The notes under the pieces were generated by a model. The model did no database searches and had not been told where the DNA came from. It saw nothing but the letters and a program-made list of their open reading frames with translations. Below are positions 1 through 7,186 of a DNA stretch of 11,006 bases, piece by piece. The DNA is taken from NCBI GenBank assembly GCA_034003585.1, contig JAVEYH010000117.1:1-11006 (forward strand), given 5' to 3'. Both the position numbers and the translations under genes were made by a program. Positions within the stretch are counted from its first letter, which is position 1. Every line of letters begins with the position of its first letter. This DNA comes from JAPXSY01 sp034003585 (GTDB taxonomy: Bacteria; Verrucomicrobiota; Kiritimatiellia; RFP12; UBA1067).

Positions 1-199
1 TGTTCACATTTTGCGGTTTCTGGGCGGTCGCCGTGCAATAGGCGCACAAAACGGCCATGACCGCCTTTGTGGAGGGCGGCATGTCTTTCCAACTCCGCCC
101 CGCGTCACGAAACCACCTGCGCTCCAGGCAAAGAACGACAAACCACAGCGCCCACAAGACCCATACTACACTTAGGCAGATGGCTGCATTAGGAATCAC
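1..199 (-). CDS. Small membrane-anchored protein, N-terminal part, cut by left edge
   Basis: An open frame starts with GTG at 199 and stays open for 66 codons to the window edge. A good Shine-Dalgarno sequence (GAGGAGG) lies 4 bases before the GTG, which fixes the start. Residues 5-25 form a hydrophobic helix (AAICLSVVWVLWALWFVVLCL) followed by the basic segment ERRWFR. A second weakly hydrophobic stretch lies at about residues 44-59 (TKAVMAVLCAYCTATA). Short N-terminal anchors of this kind, followed by a soluble or secreted body, occur in many PVC-group proteins, but I cannot name a family from 66 residues. It lies downstream of the histidine kinase on the same strand, 160 bases beyond its stop, with a possible promoter of its own. 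The C-terminal part is outside the window, so the function is unknown. Confidence 0.5.
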   Translation of the reverse strand, partial: MIPNAAICLSVVWVLWALWFVVLCLERRWFRDAGRSWKDMPPSTKAVMAVLCAYCTATAQKPQNVN

Positions 200-274
200 C
201 GCCCCTCCTCGGATACGGTCGGCTTAGTCGCCGGCGCCGCAACCTCAACCATCAAACATTGAATACTGTAAATG

Positions 275-303
275 ACCTTACACCTCTGGTATCGGATCGT
301 CAA
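275..303 (-). promoter_or_regulatory. Possible sigma-70-type promoter for the left-edge gene
   Basis: On the minus strand a TTGACG hexamer (298-303) is separated by 17 bases from TAAGGT (275-280). The -35 matches consensus at five of six positions and the -10 at only three of six. It lies 75 bases before the GTG at 199 and after the kinase stop at 360. The placement is sensible, but the weak -10 makes this tentative. Confidence 0.3.
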
Positions 304-343
304 GGAACCGATTAGGAACCCTTCGCACAAACCGGTTTCCTTG
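301..343. repeat. Inverted repeat between histidine kinase and left-edge gene
   Basis: CAAGGAACCG at 301-310 is the reverse complement of CGGTTTCCTTG at 333-343 apart from one bulged base, with 22 bases between the arms. As RNA it would make a stem of about 10 base pairs just after the kinase stop. No T-run follows on either strand, so it is not a textbook Rho-independent terminator. It overlaps the -35 of the possible promoter at 275-303, so it could equally be an operator. Confidence 0.4.
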
Positions 344-359
344 GGGGCGGGCCGACCGG

Positions 360-1733
360 TTACCCCGTCACCGGCAGATAAACCAGGAAGGTGCTGCCGT
401 GGCCGGGACGGGTCTGCACATCGATGAACCCGTGATGCTGCTGGACAATCGCGTAGACCGTCGGCAGGCCCAGGCCCGCGTTTTCGCGGTCCGCCTTGGT
501 GGTGAAGAAAGGCTCGAAAATGCGGTCCACGACCTCCGCCGTCATCCCGCATCCGTTGTCCCGCACCGCCAGCACCGCGAAACGGCCCTGACGGCGTTCG
601 CACGCCGGCAACCCCACCATCAGACGCCCCCGCTCCTCCTCGGACAGGGAGGTCTCATACGTGGAGATCGTGATCTGCCCGCGGCCCGCGACCGCCTCCG
701 CCGCATTGATCGCCAGATGCACAATGAGCTGCTCGATCCGGTTGGGGTCGATCGTCACCGTGCCGCCCTCGGCATCCCCCTGCCGGATCACCAGCTCGAC
801 CTCTTTGCCGATCGTCTTGTCGAGCAGGCGCTCCACTCCCACCAGGCACATGCCCAACCGCATCCGGCGCAACCGCAGCGCGCCCGGAATCGCGAACGCC
901 ACCAGCTCGCCCGTCAGGTTCGAGACCGTGTCAACCGTCCGGATGATCTCATCCATGCTGTCGGCCACCCGTTTCGGATTTTCCGGATCGGTCTTCGTGA
1001 GTTCCGCGTGGTTCTGAATCACGGTGAGCGCGTTCAGCACCGTATGGGCCACCCGGTAGGAAAGCTGGCCGATCGCCGCCATTTTCTGCGAGCCCAGCAT
1101 CCGCCGCTCGGTCTCGGCCAACCGTTCGACCGCTGTGATGTGCCGCTGCTCCGAAAGAACCAGCGCGCTCAGCAGGGCCATCGAAACCGGCGTGACCAAC
1201 AGTGCGGCCAACGCCTCCGCCACCCCGATGTCCAACACGGACACCCCCCCCTCGCAAAAGGCGAACAGGGCCAGCAGCAGATTGGTGCCGAAGCCCACCA
1301 GCAGGCTGTAGGGCAGGACCTGCCGCGGGGTCCAGACCCGGTCGCGGCGCCGTTGCCGCAGGTTGGCGAGCGTCCCCAGGAGAACCGGGAGCAGCAGCGA
1401 TCCCGCGCCCAGGAGCAGGTGCGGCGGGCCCAGCGCCAACCGGTACGCGAGCGGCGGCAGCAGGCATGCCAGCGCGGCCGGCGGACCGACCAGCAGCGCG
1501 GCCGTCCCCAGCACGCCGCCGCGGCAATCCACCGTCAGCCCCGAATGGGTGACCACCGGCGCGAGCATGACGACCACGCTCATGACACCGTACAGCAGCC
1601 CGACCGCCCACGGGGCCAGAGTCCGGCGCCGGAGCAGCGCCCACCCCCTGAACACGGTGCACACCGCAGCGAAACCCAGGAGCACGAACAGATTCGTGAT
1701 CAATCCGCGTATGAACTCGGCAAGGTTAATCAT
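360..1733 (-). CDS. Membrane sensor histidine kinase with LytS-type 5TM domain
   Basis: This is a 457-residue sensor kinase. The chosen start is ATG at 1733, directly after a GGGAGGGG tract; an upstream TTG at 1754 would add seven residues but has no ribosome site. Residues about 7-190 are hydrophobic with five or six membrane segments. The GLTVDCRGG (about 65) and AYRLALG stretches match the 5TM-5TMR_LYT sensor family (LytS/YhcK type). The cytoplasmic part has a dimerisation/phosphoacceptor helix (GQLSYRVAHTVLN, His230), an N-box (HLAINAAEAV, Asn343), a G1 box (DNGCGM, 392-397), an F-box (FEPFFTTK), a G2 box (GLGL, 420-423) and a final GHGSTF. The catalytic domain therefore looks intact. The residue after the phosphoacceptor His is Thr rather than Asp or Glu, which is unusual. 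No response regulator is adjacent, so its partner must be elsewhere. It is the last gene of the probable operon, 72 bases after hslO. Confidence 0.9.
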   Translation of the reverse strand: MINLAEFIRGLITNLFVLLGFAAVCTVFRGWALLRRRTLAPWAVGLLYGVMSVVVMLAPVVTHSGLTVDCRGGVLGTAALLVGPPAALACLLPPLAYRLALGPPHLLLGAGSLLLPVLLGTLANLRQRRRDRVWTPRQVLPYSLLVGFGTNLLLALFAFCEGGVSVLDIGVAEALAALLVTPVSMALLSALVLSEQRHITAVERLAETERRMLGSQKMAAIGQLSYRVAHTVLNALTVIQNHAELTKTDPENPKRVADSMDEIIRTVDTVSNLTGELVAFAIPGALRLRRMRLGMCLVGVERLLDKTIGKEVELVIRQGDAEGGTVTIDPNRIEQLIVHLAINAAEAVAGRGQITISTYETSLSEEERGRLMVGLPACERRQGRFAVLAVRDNGCGMTAEVVDRIFEPFFTTKADRENAGLGLPTVYAIVQQHHGFIDVQTRPGHGSTFLVYLPVTG

Positions 1734-1759
1734 CCCCTCCCTGTGCAACCGCAATGCCC

Positions 1760-1777
1760 ATTCTGACCATTCTGACC
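1760..1777. repeat. Tandem 9-base direct repeat upstream of histidine kinase
   Basis: ATTCTGACC occurs twice head to tail in the 72-base spacer between hslO and the kinase. Two adjacent identical copies could be a binding site for a dimeric regulator or a simple slippage duplication. No clear promoter hexamers are associated with it. Confidence 0.4.
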
Positions 1778-1805
1778 CGGCTCCGGCACGGCACCCGCCC
1801 CGCGC

Positions 1806-2690
1806 TCAGGACCGCGACGCCGCAATCCGTTTCAGTTCCTCAACCGCGACCGGGTAGCCCTTGCCGCACATGTGGCAGATCACCCGGACCGTCTGTTCCG
1901 CGCAAATCATCGCCTCCAACTCCCTTGTCGGCATGCCGCCCAGCATGTCCGCAACCCGCTCCGCGGAGCAGGGGCAGCGGAAGCGCAGCGGTTTCGGCTC
2001 CGCAAGCCGGGCGTCCGGCACGCCCACCGTCTCGCAGATCGTCGGCAGCGACGCGCCCGCCTCCAGACACTCCTGCACCGTGCCATCCTCCACAAACCGG
2101 CCGATCCGCTCAAACCGGGCGCGGTCGCCGTCCGGCAGGCACTCGATCAGCACGCCGCGCGCGCAGTCGATGAACCCGCCGTACGCCAGGGCCGTAAGCT
2201 GCACCCACACCCGGCGCTGCTGCGATTGGCGGTAATAGGTTTCGATCCCCTGCGGCACCGAAGCCGGACGCACCTCCACGCCCGCGCTCGACAACAGCAT
2301 CCCGGGCAGCGACCGGATGACCCGCACCTCGGCCGAATCGCCCAGCGCGACCGCCGCATCCAGATCCTCGCAGGCGTCCAGATCATTCATGACCTTCACC
2401 TGCGTGTAGCCGCGCAAGCCCCCGTCCGAACGCGCCTCAACCAGCACCCCGCCGACCGGTCCCGTGACCTGGAGGCGCAGGGTCACCGCCTCCTCCGGAC
2501 GGGTCAGCTCGGCCCCCAGCAGCGCCACCCCGGCCAACGCCTCCGCCTGGATCAGCCCGGCTGTGGGCCCGCAGAGATGACTGTGCTCCAACTCGCGCGC
2601 GGAATCCGTGACCTCCGCATGGCGCAAGGCGATCTTCGCGGAAGGGGAAAAAGCCGTGAGCAGCCGGTCGGCATTTTTGGGCATGATCAT
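1806..2690 (-). CDS. hslO: Hsp33 redox-regulated chaperone
   Basis: This 294-residue protein matches the usual size of Hsp33 (about 290). Hsp33 is a cytoplasmic holdase activated by oxidation together with unfolding: oxidation releases zinc, disulphides form, and the protein then binds unfolding clients. The zinc site is complete near the C-terminus, with CPC (Cys239, Cys241) and CHMC (Cys272, Cys275) in the spacing typical of the family, within FRCPCSAERV and VICHMCGKGY. Family segments earlier in the protein include CGPTAGLIQAEALAGVALLGAEL at about 40-62 and LRGYTQVKV. The start is the ATG at 2690, four bases after GGGAGG; it overlaps the stop of the unknown upstream gene (ATGA), implying translational coupling. 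An in-frame ATG at 2684 is a possible alternative. A longer reading to 2903 would lie entirely inside the upstream gene and is not credible. Confidence 0.95.
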   Translation of the reverse strand: MIMPKNADRLLTAFSPSAKIALRHAEVTDSARELEHSHLCGPTAGLIQAEALAGVALLGAELTRPEEAVTLRLQVTGPVGGVLVEARSDGGLRGYTQVKVMNDLDACEDLDAAVALGDSAEVRVIRSLPGMLLSSAGVEVRPASVPQGIETYYRQSQQRRVWVQLTALAYGGFIDCARGVLIECLPDGDRARFERIGRFVEDGTVQECLEAGASLPTICETVGVPDARLAEPKPLRFRCPCSAERVADMLGGMPTRELEAMICAEQTVRVICHMCGKGYPVAVEELKRIAASRS

Positions 2691-4801
2691 CCGGCCTCCC
2701 CCTCCGCTCCCGCGGCCAGAGCCTCCATCCGCTCGCGGAACAACGCCCGCAGGGGTTCGAGACGCCGCAACTGGCGGTCCAGCGACCAGAGCGCGAACCG
2801 CCATTTCCGGACGAACGCGTACGTATGCCGCAACTGGGGGTCGAACGCATCGAACTGTTCGCGCCGGACCGAATAGTTCCAGTGCATCTCGCGTGTCTTG
2901 CACTCGAAGCCGTCAAAAAAACGTTCCGTCAGCTCGCCCATCGCGACGGCCTCGCGGTGCTTGACCCCGTACCGGTGGAGCACGCGGGCGTACGCGTCCA
3001 GATAGAACCGGAAGAGCCGGTCCAGGTTCTCCTCCGTGAAGGCGAGGTCCGGCCACCCCAAGGCGCCCCGGATCGAACACAGCATCACCCGCATGGGCAT
3101 CTCCCGCCTGCTGGCGATGTCGTAGCCGAACTCGAACACCTCCTTGCCCTCGCCGAAACGGCAGCCGCGGTTTTCGGGCAGATACTTCTTCAGCGCCAGA
3201 TTCTGCGCGGCGGCGTTGCCCAGCAGCGCGCCCAGCGCCAACACCACATCCGGATCCTCGCCCGCCTCACTGCCGCCGAATTCGCCCGAACGCTGGAACA
3301 TGCGCGGCGGAATCTCATCCAGCGGCTCGCCCGGACAACGGTTGCGGATGAAGTAATTCAGGGCGCGCCCGGCGGAGCTGTCCAGCCGCATCAGCAGCCG
3401 GTACTCGCCGAACCCCACGCCCAACGCCTTGAAGGCCTGCACGCGCGCCAGCATGTAACTGCCGTACCCCGGCATCTTCAGCGCGAGCCGCTTCTCGATC
3501 AGGCTCGTGCAGAGCGGCCGGCGGTTGGTCTTGAACACGATCTCGCGCGTGACGCCCGCGCCGACGGCGAGGTTGTTGGTGGTGTCGCTGTCCGAACGCA
3601 CCTCATAGATGTTGGCGTACTCGACCGTCTCGTCCTGGCTCATCATCTGCTCGACGTTCGCCAGCAGCACCCGCGTGCGGTCATCCGCGCCGGGATGGAA
3701 GTCCGGCCGGCCGCCGCGGAACGTCGCGCCGGGCAGCGCGGTGCGCCGGTCATCAAACGCCAGCGAGACGCTGTCCCCCTGACCGTAATACACCTCGCCC
3801 GTGAGATGCATGTACAGGGTCTCCACAAAATCGTCGCTCGCCTCATCCGCCAGCTCGGGCCGCTCCAACGAGCCCCGGAACATCCCGTCGATCGCCCGGA
3901 ACCGCTCCGCCACCGCCTCCGGCGCGTACCGCTTCAGCGCGATGCCCTCCATGAGCTTCTCCAGTTCCGGCACGAGACGCTCCAGCGCCTCCCCGCGCCG
4001 CAGGCCGAAGAGCTCGATCTCATGATGCCCGTGGAACTTGGGCGACCGCATGAACGACCGCACGTCGCCCTCGAAAATCGAAACCAGCTCCCGCAGACAG
4101 GCGACAAACTGCGGGTAATCGGTTTCCAGCACCGCCTGGAGCGTGTGGAAATCGCTGTACGTCAGGAAATGCACGCCCTTGGCGCTGTGGTGATACTTCA
4201 GACAGGTGTTGATGCGCGTGCGGCTCGCGCGCAGGGCTGCCTCCATCTCGCGGCGCGTCCAGGCGAGAGGCTTGATCCGCCATTCCTGCCCCAACCGGCG
4301 GTAATGATCCAGCGTCGCGTCCGTGCGCTCGGCCAGGATGACCTCGTCCAGCGCGAACCCCACGCTGAGCAGCCATTCGTCGGCCTCGGTCAGCAGCCGG
4401 GTCGGCACGTCACGCTGCGAGATTTCGAGGTTCCCGTTCACCACGTTGGCGCACAGCACCTCTTCCCGCATCACCCGGCTGCGCCGGGCCGCGGGCACGC
4501 GCCCGAGATTCCAGAACTGGCCGGAGAGCAGCGGGATCGCGGCGACCGTGTGGTTCCCGCCGGTCAGCGTCAGGATGTGCCCGCCCGAACGCCGGATGAA
4601 GTCGCTCTTCCGCGCGATCAGGATCGGGCTGTGTTCCTCCAGGCTCTTCCACACGTCCTTTTCGAAAATGAACGTGTCGACCCCCCAGTCGTAGCCGTAA
4701 AAAACGCGCTCGCGCCCCATGGACCGCATCATGACCGGCGCCGTCTTCTGCCGGGCTTCGCGCCTCACGCGGGCGATAAACTGGTGAATCGTCTTCTTCA
4801 T
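2687..4801 (-). CDS. Uncharacterised 704-residue protein, possibly with a divergent kinase-like fold
   Basis: I do not recognise this family. The protein is soluble, with no signal peptide or membrane helix, and rich in charged and aromatic residues. The start is ATG at 4801 (MKKTIHQFIARVRREARQ); a TTG at 4852 would extend it by 17 residues into the spacer and is less likely. The ribosome site is weak (AAGGTG about 13 bases upstream). The N-terminal half contains RKSDFIRRSGGHILTLTGGN (about 64-83). The C-terminal half contains GAGVTREIVFKTNRRP (about 414-429), then GALLGNAAAQNLALKKYL and GKEVFEFGYD (about 552-561). This order (glycine-rich turn plus a Lys strand, then an Asn-bearing segment, then an acidic-Phe-Gly motif) loosely recalls phosphotransferase folds, but no signature is strong enough to assign one. 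It lies between the sugar-kinase fusion and hslO and overlaps hslO by four bases. Confidence 0.85.
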   Translation of the reverse strand: MKKTIHQFIARVRREARQKTAPVMMRSMGRERVFYGYDWGVDTFIFEKDVWKSLEEHSPILIARKSDFIRRSGGHILTLTGGNHTVAAIPLLSGQFWNLGRVPAARRSRVMREEVLCANVVNGNLEISQRDVPTRLLTEADEWLLSVGFALDEVILAERTDATLDHYRRLGQEWRIKPLAWTRREMEAALRASRTRINTCLKYHHSAKGVHFLTYSDFHTLQAVLETDYPQFVACLRELVSIFEGDVRSFMRSPKFHGHHEIELFGLRRGEALERLVPELEKLMEGIALKRYAPEAVAERFRAIDGMFRGSLERPELADEASDDFVETLYMHLTGEVYYGQGDSVSLAFDDRRTALPGATFRGGRPDFHPGADDRTRVLLANVEQMMSQDETVEYANIYEVRSDSDTTNNLAVGAGVTREIVFKTNRRPLCTSLIEKRLALKMPGYGSYMLARVQAFKALGVGFGEYRLLMRLDSSAGRALNYFIRNRCPGEPLDEIPPRMFQRSGEFGGSEAGEDPDVVLALGALLGNAAAQNLALKKYLPENRGCRFGEGKEVFEFGYDIASRREMPMRVMLCSIRGALGWPDLAFTEENLDRLFRFYLDAYARVLHRYGVKHREAVAMGELTERFFDGFECKTREMHWNYSVRREQFDAFDPQLRHTYAFVRKWRFALWSLDRQLRRLEPLRALFRERMEALAAGAEGEAG

Positions 4802-4827
4802 CCGCTGCCGCACACCTTTGCACCGCC

Positions 4828-4848
4828 GGCCGGCGCGTACCGCCGGCC
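4828..4848 (-). repeat. GC-rich hairpin in the fusion gene / unknown gene spacer
   Basis: An 8-base perfect stem, GGCCGGCG pairing with CGCCGGCC around a 5-base loop, occupies most of the 55-base gap after the fusion-gene stop at 4857 and ends 26 bases before the next ATG at 4801. No T-run follows, so it is not a classical terminator. It could stabilise the upstream message or reduce translation of the downstream gene. Confidence 0.5.
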
Positions 4849-4856
4849 ACAACCCT

Positions 4857-6785
4857 TCACCCCGCCTCCCGGCACCGGCACCGCTCGCGGGCGATCAGCT
4901 CTTCCGCCAGCCCGCCCACTGCATCCAGACCGCACTGGTCGGCCGCCTCGAGCAGCGATTCCAGCGCCCGCGGGATGTGCCGGATGAACTGTTTCTGCCC
5001 CACGGAAGCCAAACGTCCGAAGGCGCCGAGCACCTGAATCAGCCGCTGCACCGCCCCGTCGTGAAACAACCCGACCGCCTCCGGATGCTCCGGATACGCC
5101 TTGCCGTATGCCGCAACCATCTGGTCACGCACGGAAGAAGTTAGGATAACATAAGGATCATAGAGAAGAGAAGCCAGATCATAGGCCGCCGCACCCCGGC
5201 GCATCCCCTGAAAATCAATGAACGCGAACCGTTTTCCGCGGAAAAGGATGTTGCTGGACTGGAAATCGCGGTGAACGACCACCTGGGGGGCGCGTCCCAA
5301 CCGGTCCGCCACACTTCGCAACTCGCGTTCCGCCTCCGCGGGGATCGCGTCGAACCCGTAACGTCCGGCGAGCAGATGCGTCTCGAACAGCCCCCGTTCC
5401 CACGCGTACAGTTCCGCGTCGAACGCCGGCTCCAACTCCGCGCCGCACTCTTGCGCCCGCCGCGTGACGTCCCGGTGCCACCGCGCGAGCGCCGTCACCA
5501 CCGGAGCGTACCAGGTCGCCGCGCCCCCGGGCCGCCGCGCCATGCGGCGCTGCAGGTTGTCGTCCCCCCAGTCCTCCAGCACCAGCATTCCGCGCTCCGG
5601 CAGGTCGGCGAGCACCGCGGGCACCGGGATCCCGGCGCCGGCCAGCAGACGCGCATGCCCGGCGTACCGCCGGTTCTCGGGGCGTTCCGCCGAATAGCGG
5701 ATCAGCATGGCGCGCCGCTCCCCCCGGCACAGCCGCCAAAAACTCCGGTTGGAGCCGCGTTCCCCCAAACAGGACACGGCCGTCTCCCCCGCCGGCCAGC
5801 CGAGCGCCTCGGCCGCCCCGGGCGCGAAGGTTTCGCCCAGCCCCCCGAGCGGCACGCACACCGTGTCCTCCAGACGCCCCGTCACCCGACCGCCCGCGAC
5901 CACCGCGCGGCGCAGCGCGCTGGCGTCACCGATCCGCGCCGTACCGCACACCACACTGTCCGAACCCGTCACCGCCCGGCCGACCCGCGCCTCCCGGCCG
6001 ACGCAGAAAAACCGCGCGGCGTCCGCGGCGCAACGGTCCGCCTCGGGCCGGTACAGCGCGCCCCCCGGCCTGCCGCGCCGCGCCAGCCGCTTGACCTCGC
6101 CGTGGATCCGCAGCAAGGCCTCCACGGTTCCGGCATCGTCCCAGTAACTTCCGGGCGCGACCACGCCGTTCACGAAGAGTCCCTCGGCCATCGCCGCCGT
6201 ATAGGCGTCGACAAGCGTGCAGAAGGGCCGGTCGGGCAGAAAATCGTAGAGCCGCGGCGAAACCAACTGCACCCCGCAAAAGGTGAAGGTGCCCGGTACG
6301 CCGGGCGTAGGGCTTTGGTAACAGGTGATCCGCCCGCGGCGGTCGGTCTCCACAGAGCGCGGACCCTTTTCCGGTTCGAGCCAGGCTGCGGCCAACCCGT
6401 CGCCCGCCCCGAGCGCCTCGCAAAACGGTTGCGGATCCACGGCGGCCGCGATGTCCGCGTTGACCACCCAGAACGGCTCGTCCCCCAGAAACCGGCGCAC
6501 CGGACGCAGCGCCCCGCCCGTGCCCAGCAGCTCCGCCTCCTGCGAGAAGGTGACCCGCACCCCGCCGCGCCGCGCCGCCAGATACGCGCGGACCGCCTCG
6601 GGCCGCCAGTGCAGGTTCACGGCGACCTCCCCCACGCCCCAGGACTCCAGCAGCCGCAGCACATGCTCCAGCAGCGGCACGTCCCACAGCGGCATCAGCG
6701 GTTTGGGCCAGACTTGCGTCAGCGGCCTGAGCCGCGTGCCCAGTCCCGCGGCCAGCACCAGTGCCCGCTTCGGCAGAGCGGTCAC
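4857..6785 (-). CDS. Nucleotidyltransferase/sugar kinase fusion (MurU-AmgK type)
   Basis: This is a 642-residue two-enzyme fusion. The N-terminal part (about 1-235) is a sugar-1-phosphate nucleotidyltransferase: the signature LAAGLGTRLRPLT is at 11-23 with WPKPLMPL after it, LGTGGAL at 87-93, and a metal-site Asp in VNADI (Asp111). Residues about 260-312 have the hexapeptide character of a short left-handed beta-helix. The C-terminal part (about 335-630) is an aminoglycoside-phosphotransferase-fold kinase with catalytic HRDFQSSN (505-512) and DFQG (524-527). In Pseudomonas the separate enzymes AmgK and MurU phosphorylate and then uridylylate N-acetylmuramate in cell-wall recycling; the domain pair here suggests an analogous kinase-then-nucleotidylate route, but the sugar substrate is not shown by the sequence. 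The start is GTG at 6785, overlapping the folB stop as GTGA. The domains are in the reverse of reaction order. No broken motif is visible. Confidence 0.9.
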   Translation of the reverse strand: MTALPKRALVLAAGLGTRLRPLTQVWPKPLMPLWDVPLLEHVLRLLESWGVGEVAVNLHWRPEAVRAYLAARRGGVRVTFSQEAELLGTGGALRPVRRFLGDEPFWVVNADIAAAVDPQPFCEALGAGDGLAAAWLEPEKGPRSVETDRRGRITCYQSPTPGVPGTFTFCGVQLVSPRLYDFLPDRPFCTLVDAYTAAMAEGLFVNGVVAPGSYWDDAGTVEALLRIHGEVKRLARRGRPGGALYRPEADRCAADAARFFCVGREARVGRAVTGSDSVVCGTARIGDASALRRAVVAGGRVTGRLEDTVCVPLGGLGETFAPGAAEALGWPAGETAVSCLGERGSNRSFWRLCRGERRAMLIRYSAERPENRRYAGHARLLAGAGIPVPAVLADLPERGMLVLEDWGDDNLQRRMARRPGGAATWYAPVVTALARWHRDVTRRAQECGAELEPAFDAELYAWERGLFETHLLAGRYGFDAIPAEAERELRSVADRLGRAPQVVVHRDFQSSNILFRGKRFAFIDFQGMRRGAAAYDLASLLYDPYVILTSSVRDQMVAAYGKAYPEHPEAVGLFHDGAVQRLIQVLGAFGRLASVGQKQFIRHIPRALESLLEAADQCGLDAVGGLAEELIARERCRCREAG

Positions 6786-7147
6786 AACGCGCCATCCCCC
6801 CGGCGCCGGACGATCTCGACCGCCGCCTCGCGCAACCCCGCCACCGCGCTGGGCTTGGCGATCCGGACCCGGACCTCCGACACGCGCGGCGCCTCCAGGC
6901 AGACTGCGGCGACCCGCGCGGCGGCGCTTTCGATCATGCGGAACCGGGCCTGCCGCAACGCTTCGCGGATCGCCTCCGCCAGCACCGCGTAATCCACCGT
7001 GTCCTCCACCCGGTCACTCGCGCAAACCGCGCCGAAATCACAGGTCAGCGCCACATCCAGCGTTAACGCCCGCTCGCGGTCACGCTCCGCCGGCAAATCG
7101 CCGATCACGCACCGCACCTCCAACCCGCGCAACTCAAGCTTGTCCAT
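6782..7147 (-). CDS. folB: Dihydroneopterin aldolase
   Basis: This 121-residue protein has the normal FolB length and family pattern. FolB converts 7,8-dihydroneopterin to 6-hydroxymethyl-7,8-dihydropterin and glycolaldehyde in folate biosynthesis and works as a cytoplasmic oligomer. Visible family elements are VIGDLPAERDRE (Glu21 at the position of the active-site Glu), DTVDYAVL (Tyr53), MIES (Glu73, pterin-anchoring position) and VRIAKPSAV (Lys98, the catalytic Lys). The start is ATG at 7147, preceded by GGGCGGGAAACA. The gene heads the run of tightly spaced minus-strand genes, and its TGA overlaps the next GTG start. No other folate gene is in the window. The related FolX epimerase is an alternative but fits less well in a genome context without a second copy visible. 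Confidence 0.9.
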   Translation of the reverse strand: MDKLELRGLEVRCVIGDLPAERDRERALTLDVALTCDFGAVCASDRVEDTVDYAVLAEAIREALRQARFRMIESAAARVAAVCLEAPRVSEVRVRIAKPSAVAGLREAAVEIVRRRGDGAL

Positions 7148-7163
7148 TGTTTCCCGCCCTTAG

Positions 7164-7186
7164 CTTTCGAAAGAACCGGCTCTTTC
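7164..7186. repeat. Overlapping palindromes upstream of folB
   Basis: CTTTCGAAAG (7164-7173) is a perfect palindrome. It shares its GAAAG half with a second inverted repeat, GAAAGA/TCTTTC around a 6-base centre (7169-7186). The two structures are mutually exclusive if formed in RNA. They end 16 bases before the folB ATG. No T-run follows on the minus strand, so termination is not indicated; an operator or an RNA switch-like element is possible but unproven. Confidence 0.4.

Noticed and set aside
399..1766. A 455-codon plus-strand open frame opposite the histidine kinase
   Set aside because: The minus strand has all kinase boxes, whereas this frame is Gln/Arg/His-rich with no domain.
2825..4987. 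A 720-codon plus-strand open frame opposite the unknown gene and the end of the fusion gene
   Set aside because: It is antisense to genes with clear coupling. Its translation is Arg/His/Gln/Pro-rich with no domains, as expected from the mirror of GC-biased codons.
5271..6992. A 573-codon plus-strand open frame opposite the kinase/nucleotidyltransferase fusion and folB
   Set aside because: It is a shadow frame with Arg/Pro/His-rich composition. The minus strand carries full catalytic signatures.
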